A stretch of 53,388 nucleotides of DNA from Verrucomicrobiota bacterium. GTDB taxonomy: Bacteria > Verrucomicrobiota > Verrucomicrobiia > Chthoniobacterales > UBA10450. Every line of letters begins with the position of its first letter. The first letter of the stretch is position 1. The translations under genes and the position numbers were made by a program. The notes beneath the pieces are model-generated. The model worked only from the letters and a program-made list of their open reading frames with translations. It made no database searches and was not told where the DNA came from. The DNA lies in the NCBI GenBank assembly GCA_019244415.1, contig JAFASN010000085.1, positions 1 to 53,388 on the forward strand. Direction: 5' to 3'. Shown here piece by piece: positions 43,391 to 52,308 of the stretch.

Positions 43391-43768
43391 ATGGTAGCGA
43401 ACGTCCAGGGTCCGCAATTTTCCGGGGGCGCGAACATCGCCATCAAATGCCCGGCGCACACCTACGAACAAACGGTGGCGTTTTACCGCGATACCCTGGC
43501 GCTGCCCTTAATCGAGGAGGACGAAGACGGATGCATTTTCCAGTTCGGCCCGAACCGTCTCTGGGTCGATCTCGTGCCGAACCTCAGTCATCCCGACGTC
43601 TGGCTCGAGTTGGAAACAAACGACACCGAGGCTGCCGCTGCCTTCCTCAAGGTGAATGGCGTGCCGCGGCGGGATGAAGTCGAACAATTACGCGAAGATT
43701 TCGACGGCTTTTTCATCTCGGCGCCGAACGGCACCATTCACCTGGTCATCGGACAGGAGGAAGCGTGA
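43391..43768 (+). CDS. VOC-family (glyoxalase-like) protein
   Basis: The 125-residue single-module protein has the beta-alpha-beta-beta-beta repeats of the vicinal oxygen chelate fold: ANIAIKCPAHTYEQTVAFYR, LPLIEEDEDGCIFQFG, VWLELETND, and the final FFISAPNGTIHLVIG. The usual first metal His is not obvious, so it may be a binding rather than a catalytic member. It is convergent with the GNAT gene. Confidence 0.82.
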   Translation: MVANVQGPQFSGGANIAIKCPAHTYEQTVAFYRDTLALPLIEEDEDGCIFQFGPNRLWVDLVPNLSHPDVWLELETNDTEAAAAFLKVNGVPRRDEVEQLREDFDGFFISAPNGTIHLVIGQEEA

Positions 43769-43786
43769 CTGATGCCGGTCGCGCGG

Positions 43787-44341
43787 CTAGACGCGCCGGC
43801 CAAGAATAACCAGGTCGCGCGGCGCTCCATCAACTCTGGCGACGCCCGGGAGCAAACCCCAGCGGTTGAAGCCGAGCTGCGCGAACAGGCGTAAACTCGC
43901 CTCGTTCTGTGCAAAAATCAGGGCGACGAGCGTGTCGAGGCCGAGGTGCGGTGCGCGGGCGATCGCCTCTCGCAACAGGCGCAGGCCCAGGCCCCGCCGG
44001 CGGAAATTTGCGCTCACGTACAGGCTCAGCTCAGCCGTCCCATCGTAAGCGCAGCGCGGCAGGAACTCGTGAAAGCTGAGCCAGGCGGCAACAGCACCTC
44101 CGTACTCAGCTACCCAAAGCGGGTGATGTCCTGCCGAATGCTCTGCGAACCAGGGGCGCCGCTCTTCGACTTCAACCGGCTCGAGCTGCGCGGTGGCGCT
44201 GCGGCTGGCAACGGCCTCGTTGTAAATCGCGACGATCGCCGCCAGGTCGGCTTCGCGCGCATCCCGCACGACCACTTCCTCGGCGGGATCGATGTGCGAT
44301 CGCGGCAGCGGTATCGCCTGCGCCGTACTCTCGGGAGTCAT
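43787..44341 (-). CDS. GNAT acetyltransferase, phosphinothricin-acetyltransferase-like
   Basis: The 184-residue GNAT protein has VVRDAREADLAAIVAIYNEA, RRPWFAEHSAGHHPLWVAEY and VAAWLSFHEFLPR. TAELSLYVSANFRRRGLGLRLL is the acetyl-CoA pyrophosphate loop. ALIFAQNEASLRLFAQLGF follows. This order matches the Pat/Bar subgroup that acetylates small amino-acid-like toxins or methionine sulfoximine. The true substrate is unknown. It starts 15 bp after the WalJ-type gene and may share its transcript. Confidence 0.85.
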   Translation of the reverse strand: MTPESTAQAIPLPRSHIDPAEEVVVRDAREADLAAIVAIYNEAVASRSATAQLEPVEVEERRPWFAEHSAGHHPLWVAEYGGAVAAWLSFHEFLPRCAYDGTAELSLYVSANFRRRGLGLRLLREAIARAPHLGLDTLVALIFAQNEASLRLFAQLGFNRWGLLPGVARVDGAPRDLVILGRRV

Positions 44342-44356
44342 GCGCGTGCGCTTTCG

Positions 44357-45217
44357 CTACGGCGCAACGGGCTGACCGGCGCTACAGAAAAGTACGCTCT
44401 CGAAACTCGGCTGAAAATCGCGGTGTTCGGTTTCGCCGATGCGAAACCGCGGACTCACTGTGTCTTGTCGAGCGCAGAAAACTTCCATGTCAGCGCGGCC
44501 GTTGCGCTCCATCTGCGCCTGCACCGCGCCCGCCGCCAGGTCGGGCGTGTTGCAATCACGCGAGAGATGGCCAAGGACAACGCGCTCGATTTTTCCCGGC
44601 AACAACTGCTCGATTACACTCGCCGCCGCGGCGTTCGAGAGATGCCCATGCCGCGACATGATCCGCTGTTTCACCGGCCAGGGCCGATGCGGATCATTCT
44701 GTAAAAGCCGCTCATCGTGGTTCGTCTCGATCACGAGCGTGTGTACTTCGCGCAACCGTTCGACCAGCATCTTGGTGGGATAACCAAGGTCGGTGATAAA
44801 CCCCAGCCCGCGATTGGCCGCGTGAAACGCGTAACCGACCGGCTCGACGGCATCGTGCGGAACCGGGAAGGTCTGCACGAGGATGTCGCAAATAGTAAAC
44901 TCCGCGCCGGTGCGGAAGATGCGCCAGCTGCGGTGGCCATCGAGTCCCTGGCAGCGGATGGCCTCCGCTGTTTGGGCGTTGCAATAGATCGGAACCGCGA
45001 ATTTGCGGCAAAGAACAGCGAGCCCGCAGACATGATCGCCGTGCTCATGCGTCAGCAGTACACCATCGAGCTGGTGCAGCGCGACGCCGCATTGCTCGAG
45101 CCGGGCCACGATCTGGCGCGCGCTCAGCCCGCCATCGATGAGGATGCGGCAATGTTCCGTCGCCACCAGCGCGCAATTTCCCGCGCTGCCGCTGCCGAGC
45201 ATGGTGAGACTGAACAC
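44357..45217 (-). CDS. MBL-fold metallohydrolase, WalJ/YycJ-like
   Basis: The 286-residue metallo-beta-lactamase-fold protein has the metal motif VLLTHEHGDHVCGL (HxHxDH). LTMLGSGSAGNCALVATEH is at the N-terminus, as in YycJ/WalJ, a 5' to 3' exonuclease-type protein tied to mismatch repair and cell-wall signalling in Firmicutes. GLGFITDLGYPT, LVIETNHDERLL, RIMSRHGHLSN and VVLGHLSRDCNTP follow. GTG at 45217 is the first start; ATG at 45202 is also possible. Nuclease activity is inferred. Confidence 0.85.
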   Translation of the reverse strand: MFSLTMLGSGSAGNCALVATEHCRILIDGGLSARQIVARLEQCGVALHQLDGVLLTHEHGDHVCGLAVLCRKFAVPIYCNAQTAEAIRCQGLDGHRSWRIFRTGAEFTICDILVQTFPVPHDAVEPVGYAFHAANRGLGFITDLGYPTKMLVERLREVHTLVIETNHDERLLQNDPHRPWPVKQRIMSRHGHLSNAAAASVIEQLLPGKIERVVLGHLSRDCNTPDLAAGAVQAQMERNGRADMEVFCARQDTVSPRFRIGETEHRDFQPSFESVLFCSAGQPVAP

Positions 45218-45242
45218 GCGTGATGTTTAGCGGAAAAAATAT

Positions 45243-45326
45243 CTCAGGAAAGCCCGAACGCAGGAATCGGGGCAAAAATTTCTGCTTTGCTCAGAGTACC
45301 CGCCCCTGCGTTCCTGCTTTCCTCAG
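45243..45326. repeat. Inverted repeat B, copy 1
   Basis: A 22-base left arm (45243-45264, core AGGAAAGCCCGAACGCAGG) pairs with the right arm at 45305-45326 (core CCTGCGTTCCTGCTTTCCT) with three mismatches. The right arm shares a 19-base identity with the copy at 51501-51519. The stop codon of the 233-residue unknown gene (45323-45325) lies inside the right arm. Confidence 0.75.
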
Positions 45327-46024
45327 CGATCGCCGGTTTTCTCCATGAGGGCAAAGATGCGCGCCTTCTTGGCGGCGTACTCAAGGGAGCGAAACTGCCG
45401 GATTTCCTCGAGCCGGCGGAGGCCATTGAGGGTATCGAGATACTGCGTGTAGCTGGCGGCGAGCTCGCACGTTTCGAGGTAACGCCCACGCAGGTTCTGG
45501 TCGCGAAACGCGTCCGGGCATTGCCGGGTGAAGAGGTGAAAGCGCAGCCAGCGGCGATCGGCGCGCGAGACGCGTTGCGTTTTGCGAAAGAAAGCGACGA
45601 AGAGCAGGAGTACAAGATAAGTATCGACCTGCGCCTGGAGCTCGAGACCGCGCACAAATTCTTCCGAACCGATCTCACGCTGCCCATTCTTGAATTGCAG
45701 CGCGGCATGCAACGCGTGATTCAATTCTTCCACAAAAACGATGAGCGACCGGATGTTTGAATCGCTCAGCCCCGCGCGCGGATCGTGCCGCTCAAGCTGC
45801 TCGATCAGCCAGCGCGAATAATAAATTCCGACGTAAAGCTGGTCGCCGCTGTGCCGCAGAAATGTGCGCGCCAGCTCGCTCAGCTCGCGCGCGGAGGCGC
45901 CGGCCAGTTTGCTCAATTGGGCGCAGCGAGCCCGATCAATGATACAATCTTCCAGGTTAATACCGACCTGGGCGTAGGTACGCTCGAGCAGCTTCTGGAT
46001 TTGGCTGAAGAGAGTCTCGTTCAT
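45323..46024 (-). CDS. Conserved-looking helical protein of unknown function
   Basis: The 233-residue protein appears all-helical and cytoplasmic, with no signal peptide or membrane span. Sections such as LIVFVEELNHALHAALQF and LRGRYLETCELAASYTQYLD suggest helical repeats with acidic, Asn/His-bearing faces (EELNHAL). I recognise no family. It follows the 229-residue unknown gene by 18 bp, so the two form a unit divergent from the NtrC-type regulator. Its 3' end runs into inverted repeat B, which provides the stop. Confidence 0.65.
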   Translation of the reverse strand: MNETLFSQIQKLLERTYAQVGINLEDCIIDRARCAQLSKLAGASARELSELARTFLRHSGDQLYVGIYYSRWLIEQLERHDPRAGLSDSNIRSLIVFVEELNHALHAALQFKNGQREIGSEEFVRGLELQAQVDTYLVLLLFVAFFRKTQRVSRADRRWLRFHLFTRQCPDAFRDQNLRGRYLETCELAASYTQYLDTLNGLRRLEEIRQFRSLEYAAKKARIFALMEKTGDR

Positions 46025-46042
46025 TCAGTCATTCACAAGAAT

Positions 46043-46732
46043 TCACAAGAGCCGGGCGGCATTGCCGTCGTCATCGAGGTTGATCAGCTCTTCGGCGAGA
46101 TGATTCAGCGCCACGCGCACATCGCGGAAACGGCCGGCCAGTTCCTCGTACACATCATCCAGTTCACAGCGCTTCGCTGTCGCGTCATGCGCCACCAAGC
46201 CGTAATTGCGGCTGCCGATTTGCTCGTAGAAGGCAAGGTTCGGTCCGCCGCGCGCGCTGCGGCGTTGCGCGTTCTCGCGAAAAATGCCGCTGACGAAGAG
46301 TGAATAGTTGCCGACATGCGCTCGAATGAGGAAGGCCTGCTCTGGCGTAGCGCGGGCCAGGGCGATGAGCATGTCCGAGATGTACTGGTGCGCGCGTTCG
46401 TCGCTGCTGTGCGGCGCACGAATGTTTGCCCGGGAGAATGTCTCGAGCAAAGAAGCCACGTAATCGCAAAGTTTCCGCTCGCTCATGCCCGCCTGCTTGA
46501 GTACGTGGCGGGCGAGCACATAAAAATAGAAGTGCGACGAGATGCGCAACTGGCCGGCGCTGGAAAGGATGGCCTCGACCAGGCGTGGTGAATCGAGCAC
46601 GGCATCGCGCGTTTCCACGTCTGCGAGGAGATCGATGAGCGAGACCGATTCCGATTGCGAGCGGGCAAGAGTACGGACGACGAAGTCGAAATCCGCCGCG
46701 GTAAACCGCGCCCGACAATTCGCCTGAATCAT
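46043..46732 (-). CDS. Unknown helical protein, partner of the 45.3 kb gene
   Basis: The 229-residue protein (ATG at 46732) appears all-helical: FTAADFDFVVRTLARSQSES, LLADVETRDAVLDSPRLVEA, SHFYFYVLARHVLKQAGM and RVALNHLAEELINLDDDG. The open frame extends to 47113 but that part overlaps the response-regulator gene and is not protein-like. The NHLAEELI/EELNHAL pieces of this and the next gene look alike, so the pair may interact or be distant paralogues. No family is recognised. It is divergent from the NtrC-like gene across 165 bp. Confidence 0.65.
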   Translation of the reverse strand: MIQANCRARFTAADFDFVVRTLARSQSESVSLIDLLADVETRDAVLDSPRLVEAILSSAGQLRISSHFYFYVLARHVLKQAGMSERKLCDYVASLLETFSRANIRAPHSSDERAHQYISDMLIALARATPEQAFLIRAHVGNYSLFVSGIFRENAQRRSARGGPNLAFYEQIGSRNYGLVAHDATAKRCELDDVYEELAGRFRDVRVALNHLAEELINLDDDGNAARLL

Positions 46733-46897
46733 CGAGAGCCAATTATAAGCATCACAGGTGCCATAATGCAACTGTGCCGTGCCGCCGTTGCCGAAAATGC
46801 AGCGCACCGATCTCGTCCTCGACCGCGCAGTGAATCTCGGCTCGAAACTTCGCGGGGAAACCGCTAACGTTGCGCCGCTTTTCCTCTCCACTTTCCG

Positions 46898-48301
46898 ATG
46901 CAGCCCACCATCCTCATCGTTGATGATGAAAAACATACCCGGGACGGCCTTCGGCGTTTGCTGGAGGACGAGTACGACGTTTACGTCGCGGCGGACATCG
47001 CCGGAGCGACTGGCGTACTCGAGCGCGAGAACGTGGACCTTCTTCTCACTGATTTGCGCCTCGGCAGCGACGACGGCATGCAGTTGATCGATCGCGCGCT
47101 GAAGATGGCGCACCCGCCCATCTGCATCATGATGACAGCGTACGGGTCAGTCGATACCGCGGTGGAAGCGATGAAACGCGGCGCCTACGATTTTGTGACC
47201 AAGCCGCTGAATCTCGACAAAGTGGAGATGCTGATCGCGCGCGCACTGCAATCGCGGCGGGTCGAGCAGGAAAACCGCACGCTGCGCCAACAAGTGGACG
47301 AGCGGTTCGGGCTGGAAAACATCCTCGGCGAATCAGTCGCCCTGCGTGAGGTGCTGGATACGATACGGCAGGTCGCGCCCTCCTCAGCGAATGTGTTGAT
47401 CGAAGGAGAAAGCGGCACCGGTAAAGAGCTGGCGGCGCATGCCATTCACAATTTGAGCCGGCGCAACAAGGCAAAATTCGTGGTGGTGCATTGCGCCGCG
47501 CTTTCCCCCACCCTCCTGGAAAGCGAGCTGTTCGGGCACGAGCGCGGCGCGTTCACCGGCGCGCATGAGCGGCGCATCGGCCGCTTCGAGCAAGCCAGCG
47601 GTGGCACGATTTTCCTCGATGAGATCGGCGATATCGACGCGAGCACTCAGGTGAAATTGCTGCGGGTGATGAGTGAACAACGCTCGTTCGAGCGCGTCGG
47701 CGGCACCCAGACATTGCGTGCCGATGTGCGCATCATCGCGGCCACAAACAAGAATCTTGAGCAACTCGTGCGCGAAGGAAAATTCCGCGAAGACCTGTAC
47801 TTTCGGCTCAACGTGGTGCGGATCACGATGCCGCCGTTGCGCGCGCGCAAGGAAGACATTCCGCTACTGGTGCGGGCGTTTCTGCGGCATTTTTCGAGGG
47901 CGAACGAGAAACAGGCCCTGGAGATTACGGCCGATGCCATGAACACGCTGCTCACCTATGATTGGCCCGGCAACGTGCGCGAGCTGCGCACCGCCATCGA
48001 GCACGGCGTGGTAATGGCGAACGGGCCCAAGGTGACGTTGCGAGATCTGCCCCCGAGCATCCGGCAGACAGGCGCGAATTCTGCCGGCGCGACCGCCATC
48101 TCGGAGACGACAAATCCGCTCGACCTCGGCCAAAGCGAAAAGCGCCTGATCGCGCAGGCGCTCGCCGTCACCAAAGGGAATATCAGTGCCGCGGCGAAAC
48201 GGCTCGGCATCAGCCGCCGTACGCTGCACCGCAAGCTCAACGAGATGGACGCGCGTGGGCTGGATTTGCGCGGAACGTTGCGCCGGAGCCGCGCCACCTG
48301 A
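46898..48301 (+). CDS. NtrC-family sigma-54-dependent response regulator
   Basis: The 467-residue activator has a receiver (phospho-Asp in [13 protein letters not shown]), then an AAA+ domain with Walker [17 protein letters not shown], the sigma-54 contact loop [18 protein letters not shown] and the arginine fingers in [13 protein letters not shown] Fis-type helix-turn-helix ([20 protein letters not shown]) ends it. It should drive sigma-54 promoters once phosphorylated. No kinase is adjacent. The two unknown helical genes start divergently 165 bp away and could be targets. A GT39 gene follows two bases later. Confidence 0.95.
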   Translation: MQPTILIVDDEKHTRDGLRRLLEDEYDVYVAADIAGATGVLERENVDLLLTDLRLGSDDGMQLIDRALKMAHPPICIMMTAYGSVDTAVEAMKRGAYDFVTKPLNLDKVEMLIARALQSRRVEQENRTLRQQVDERFGLENILGESVALREVLDTIRQVAPSSANVLIEGESGTGKELAAHAIHNLSRRNKAKFVVVHCAALSPTLLESELFGHERGAFTGAHERRIGRFEQASGGTIFLDEIGDIDASTQVKLLRVMSEQRSFERVGGTQTLRADVRIIAATNKNLEQLVREGKFREDLYFRLNVVRITMPPLRARKEDIPLLVRAFLRHFSRANEKQALEITADAMNTLLTYDWPGNVRELRTAIEHGVVMANGPKVTLRDLPPSIRQTGANSAGATAISETTNPLDLGQSEKRLIAQALAVTKGNISAAAKRLGISRRTLHRKLNEMDARGLDLRGTLRRSRAT

Positions 48302-48303
48302 TT

Positions 48304-50043
48304 ATGCCCGGCGCCGCCGACTTCATCCAGAAAAGTGTGCACGCGGTCGAAGCCGGGGTCATCGCGCCGTGGCTTCGCCGCGCGTTGCTGGTCGCGGCGG
48401 TTGTCGGCCTCGCTGTTTACCACGTGTACTATTTTCGCGGGCTTGCCACCTCGCAGGCGATGGACCAGGCCCAGATCGGGCGCGAGATCGCCAGTTTCCA
48501 TGGCTGGCGCACGAACGTCATTCGTCCGCGGGCGGTGGCGCAGCTACGCGGGCACGGCAAACCGGTCGCGCGCTACATTCAACATGACACCTTTGAAGCG
48601 CCGTTGCCGCCGCTGGTCAACTCCGTCGGATTATTCCTGGTGAAATCGCACTGGCAAATGACGCCGCACGATCTGATCTACATCGGCGACAAAGTTATCG
48701 CGATTGAATCGATTGCGTTCTTTCTGCTGAGCCTCCTCGTGCTCTTCTTTCTGGCCCGCCGTCTCTTCGATGAGCGTCTGGCATATCTCGCCTGCGCTTT
48801 CGTACTTCTCTGCCATCTGCTCTGGCAATATGGGCTCAGTGGCCTGCCGCAGATGCTGATGCTCTTTATTTTCAACTGCACACTTTACGCGCTCGTCCGC
48901 GCCATCGAAGCGCGCAATGCAGAGCGCCCGCTCGACGCCTGGCTCGCGGCAGTGGGCGCCGGCTTCGGGCTTCTTGCCCTGGCGCACGCATTGACACTCT
49001 GGATGTTCGGCGCGGCGCTTCCTTTTTTCGTGTTCTACTTTCGGCCGCGCCTCCGCTCGCTCGGCATCGTGCTGGGCGTCGTCGCCCTGATGTATGCGCC
49101 ATGGCTGTTGCGCAATTTCGTTCTGACCGGGAACCCGTGCGGTGTGGCTTGGTACTCGGTACTCAACGGGATCGGCGGCCATTCTGAAGCGGAGGTGATG
49201 CGACACATGGCCACAGACCTGGGCGGCGCAGGGCCGCAAGCGTTCCGCGACAAAATTATCAGCAACTTCACCGGGCAGATTGCCGGGCTATTCGGCAACT
49301 TCGGGCTGAGCATCGTCGCGCTCGCCTTTTTCGTCAGCCTTTTGCACCCGTTTCGGAGCCGTGAGGCAGCCACGCTCCGATGGATGCTCCTCGTCATGTG
49401 GGTCGGCGCGCTGCTCGGCATGTGCGTTTACGGCGTGGACACCGAGCAAGAGGTCGCCGCAAATCAACTGCACGTTTTGTTTTTGCCGATCATGAGCTGC
49501 TTCGGCCTGGCCTGGCTGCTCGTGCAATGGAACCGGCTCGCGTTTAGCCAGCCCCTCGCACGCGCCGGATTTCTCGCCGGCCTCTATGTTCTTTGCGCGC
49601 TGCCGATGATTTTCAATCTGCCCCTTTTCGCGTCCCCCGACCGTCCGCAGATCCGCTGGCCGCCATACCTCCCGCCGTACATCGCCGTTCTTAATAAATG
49701 GATGCAGCCGAACGAAATCGTCGCTTCCGATATGCCGTGGGCGATCGCCTGGTACGCCAATCGCCGTGGCTTGTGGCTCCCGGAAACGGTGCAAAAATTC
49801 ACCGAGCTAAATGATTCCCGGGTGCTGGGTGGCCCGGTCAACGGGTTGTATCTCACCCCAATCAGCGGCAGCGACAATAAGCTGCGCGACATCATCCGAG
49901 GTGAGTACAAGGATTGGGCACAGCTCATCCTGCGGACGGCGGACGTCGAGAAACTTCCATTAACATGGGCGACGCTGCTCGGCCTCGAGAACGAGTGCAT
50001 TTTCCTGAGCGATCACGATCGCAGCGCGGCGACGAAGCAATGA
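48304..50043 (+). CDS. Membrane glycosyltransferase, GT39/ArnT-like (GT-C fold)
   Basis: The 579-residue protein (ATG at 48304) has an N-terminal helix, a periplasmic loop (about residues 40-120) with the short DTFEAPLPPLVNS acidic motif, and about ten helices. A soluble C-terminal domain contains MQPNEIVASDMPWAIAWYAN. This layout is that of polyprenol-phosphate-sugar-dependent transferases that modify lipids or proteins. A longer frame to 47962 overlaps the regulator and is discarded. Two bases separate it from the NtrC-type gene, so they are co-transcribed. The acceptor is unknown. Confidence 0.82.
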   Translation: MPGAADFIQKSVHAVEAGVIAPWLRRALLVAAVVGLAVYHVYYFRGLATSQAMDQAQIGREIASFHGWRTNVIRPRAVAQLRGHGKPVARYIQHDTFEAPLPPLVNSVGLFLVKSHWQMTPHDLIYIGDKVIAIESIAFFLLSLLVLFFLARRLFDERLAYLACAFVLLCHLLWQYGLSGLPQMLMLFIFNCTLYALVRAIEARNAERPLDAWLAAVGAGFGLLALAHALTLWMFGAALPFFVFYFRPRLRSLGIVLGVVALMYAPWLLRNFVLTGNPCGVAWYSVLNGIGGHSEAEVMRHMATDLGGAGPQAFRDKIISNFTGQIAGLFGNFGLSIVALAFFVSLLHPFRSREAATLRWMLLVMWVGALLGMCVYGVDTEQEVAANQLHVLFLPIMSCFGLAWLLVQWNRLAFSQPLARAGFLAGLYVLCALPMIFNLPLFASPDRPQIRWPPYLPPYIAVLNKWMQPNEIVASDMPWAIAWYANRRGLWLPETVQKFTELNDSRVLGGPVNGLYLTPISGSDNKLRDIIRGEYKDWAQLILRTADVEKLPLTWATLLGLENECIFLSDHDRSAATKQ

Positions 50044-50071
50044 CTTTACGAAGCGTGCAGGCGCGGGTTCA

Positions 50072-51493
50072 ATGATCGCTGTGAGTGACGCGCGCCGACT
50101 TTTCGGGACCGATGGCGTGCGCGGTGTGGCCAATGTCGAGCCGGTCACGGCTGAGACGGCGCTGAAGCTCGGGCGCGCCGCCGCACACGTATTCACTCAA
50201 CTCAATCCGCGCGCGCATCCTGCCGGAGCGCGGCCGAAAATCGTACTCGGCAAAGATACGCGCCTGAGTGGCTACATGCTGGAGAACGCTCTCGTCGCCG
50301 GGATCACTTCGCTGGGGGTGGACGTCCTTCTCATCGGGCCCTTGCCCACACCTGGCGTGGCGTACATCACCCGCTCATTGCGCGCGGATGCCGGGATCGT
50401 GCTGAGCGCCTCGCACAATTCCTACGAAGACAACGGCATTAAATTTTTCCGGCACGACGGCTACAAGCTCGACGACGAGATCGAGCGTAAGATCGAGCAT
50501 CTCGTTTTTTCGGGCGAGATCGATGCGATCAGGCCCACCGCCGGAAATATCGGGCGCGCCACCCGCATCGATGACGCGCTTGGCCGTTACGTGGAATTCG
50601 CCAAGGCAAGTTTCCCGCGCGGCATGACACTCGAGAAAATTCGCATTGCGGTGGACGTGGCGAACGGCGCCGCGTACAAATCGACCCCATCCATTTTGCG
50701 CGAGCTGGGCGCCGAGGTCGTGGTAGCCCATGACCAGCCGAATGGCACCAACATCAATGCGGGCTGCGGCAGCACCGTTCCGGCGGAAATTCAGCGGCTC
50801 GTGCGCGAGTCTGGCGCGCAGGCGGGCATCGCTCACGACGGCGATGCTGACCGCGCGCTCCTTTGCGACGAGCACGGCGAAATCGTGGATGGGGATGAAA
50901 TTCTCGCCATCGCCGGCATCGATTTGTTGCGCTCGCGCCGGCTGCGCCAGAACACACTCGTCGCTACCATCATGAGCAACTTCGGACTAGACGAGGCGCT
51001 CGCTGCGCATGGCGGCAAAGTCATTCGCACGCAGGTGGGCGATCGCTACGTCCTCGAGGAAATGGTGGCGCGCGATCTGAACGTCGGCGGCGAGCAAAGC
51101 GGCCACATGATCTTTCGCGATTTCACCACCACGGGTGACGGCATTATCTCCGCGCTCCAGCTTTTGCGCATCATGAAAGAAACGGGCCAGCCGTTGAGCC
51201 AGCTCAAGCGCTGCCTGACGAAGTACCCGCAAGCGCAGCGCAACCTGCGCGTGCAACGCAAACCGCCGCTGGAGCAGTTGCCCGCAGTACTTAAGCTCGT
51301 TAGCGAAACCGAACAGGAACTCAACGGCAAAGGACGCGTCCTGCTCCGGTACTCAGGCACGGAGCCGAAAATCCGGGTCTTGATCGAAGGACGCGAACCG
51401 GAGCAGATTGGCCGGCAGGCAGACCGCATTGCGGAGGAACTCAGGAAGACAATCGGAATCGCTGAGGAAAGCAGGAAAGCAGGAGAATTGTAG
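50072..51493 (+). CDS. glmM: Phosphoglucosamine mutase
   Basis: GlmM (473 residues) converts glucosamine 6-phosphate to glucosamine 1-phosphate for peptidoglycan and LPS precursors. Motifs are RRLFGTDGVRGVANVEPVT, the phosphoserine loop GIVLSASHNSYEDNGIK, the metal loop AHDGDADRALLCDE and the sugar loop GGEQSGHMIF. The phosphate-binding end is LLRYSGTEPKIRVLIEG. The last ten residues (AEESRKAGEL) are encoded by the left arm of inverted repeat B, so the C-terminus has been rewritten by the repeat. Confidence 0.96.
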   Translation: MIAVSDARRLFGTDGVRGVANVEPVTAETALKLGRAAAHVFTQLNPRAHPAGARPKIVLGKDTRLSGYMLENALVAGITSLGVDVLLIGPLPTPGVAYITRSLRADAGIVLSASHNSYEDNGIKFFRHDGYKLDDEIERKIEHLVFSGEIDAIRPTAGNIGRATRIDDALGRYVEFAKASFPRGMTLEKIRIAVDVANGAAYKSTPSILRELGAEVVVAHDQPNGTNINAGCGSTVPAEIQRLVRESGAQAGIAHDGDADRALLCDEHGEIVDGDEILAIAGIDLLRSRRLRQNTLVATIMSNFGLDEALAAHGGKVIRTQVGDRYVLEEMVARDLNVGGEQSGHMIFRDFTTTGDGIISALQLLRIMKETGQPLSQLKRCLTKYPQAQRNLRVQRKPPLEQLPAVLKLVSETEQELNGKGRVLLRYSGTEPKIRVLIEGREPEQIGRQADRIAEELRKTIGIAEESRKAGEL

Positions 51494-51522
51494 AGGTTTT
51501 CCTGCGTTCCTGCTTTCCTTAG
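51462..51522. repeat. Inverted repeat B, copy 2, overlapping the glmM 3' end
   Basis: The left arm 51462-51483 (core AGGAAAGCAGGAAAGCAGG) pairs with the right arm 51501-51522 (core CCTGCGTTCCTGCTTTCCT) at 20 of 22 positions, with a 17-base loop containing the glmM stop. The same core is found at 45305-45323. It sits between glmM and scpB and may also act as a terminator or RNA-stability hairpin. Confidence 0.78.
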
Positions 51523-51537
51523 ATATTCTGCTTCTTC

Positions 51538-52173
51538 ATGACACTTAACCAAGTGATCGAGGCGCTGCTTTTCAGCGCCCAAAAAGCGTTAACGACTGGG
51601 GAACTCGCAGAGGCACTGCGCAGCGCCGGCCAGAGCGACGAGCTTCTGCCGAACGAATTCGCGCGCACCGAGGAAGCAGAAGTCGCCGCTGCACTCGAGC
51701 AATTGAAGATCGAGTACGGGCAATCTCCACGCGGGTTCCAGCTCGCGGAAAAAGCCGACGGCTGGCAACTCGTTAGCCACCCTGATTGCGCCCGCTGGGT
51801 GCGCCAGCTTTTTCCGGGGCCGAAACCGGCGCGGCTTTCTCCGCCCGCGCTGGAGACGCTCGCCATCATCGCGTACCGGCAGCCCGTCACGCGCGCTGAT
51901 GTGGAAGCAGTCCGGGGCGTGACCGTTGAAGGCATGCTGCAAAACCTGATGGAGCGCGGCTTGGTGAAAATCGGCGGCCGTGCCGACGTTCCGGGCCGGC
52001 CGTTGCTGTATGAAACGACGCAATTCTTCCTCGAGCATTTCGGGCTGCGTTCACTCGACGAGCTGCCGAATGCGGAGGAGCTGCGGATGCGCCATGTGCC
52101 AGCCGCGACACCAGCTACCGAAAAACCCGGGGCCGCTCCGCCCGAGCCTGCGCAAAGCGCGCCGATATCATAA
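51538..52173 (+). CDS. scpB: Segregation and condensation protein B
   Basis: ScpB (211 residues) is the paired winged-helix subunit of the SMC-ScpAB condensin. LNQVIEALLFSAQKALTTGE, YGQSPRGFQLAEKADGWQLV, PPALETLAIIAYRQPVTRAD and VEAVRGVTVEGMLQNLMERG match the family. LVKIGGRADVPGRPLLYETT and FLEHFGLRSLDELP complete the second winged helix. A Pro/Ala-rich tail follows. No scpA or smc is in the window. Confidence 0.95.
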   Translation: MTLNQVIEALLFSAQKALTTGELAEALRSAGQSDELLPNEFARTEEAEVAAALEQLKIEYGQSPRGFQLAEKADGWQLVSHPDCARWVRQLFPGPKPARLSPPALETLAIIAYRQPVTRADVEAVRGVTVEGMLQNLMERGLVKIGGRADVPGRPLLYETTQFFLEHFGLRSLDELPNAEELRMRHVPAATPATEKPGAAPPEPAQSAPIS

Positions 52174-52308
52174 AACGGAACACCGGCGCACGCTGAGCAG
52201 GCGAATCCCGATTTCGCGGCCATCAACGCGCGGCTTGCAATCACGCTTCCCGCAGGATTGACTTGCCGCGCGCTATACAGAAGCATTCCTCGTAGTGTGT
52301 TTTAAATC

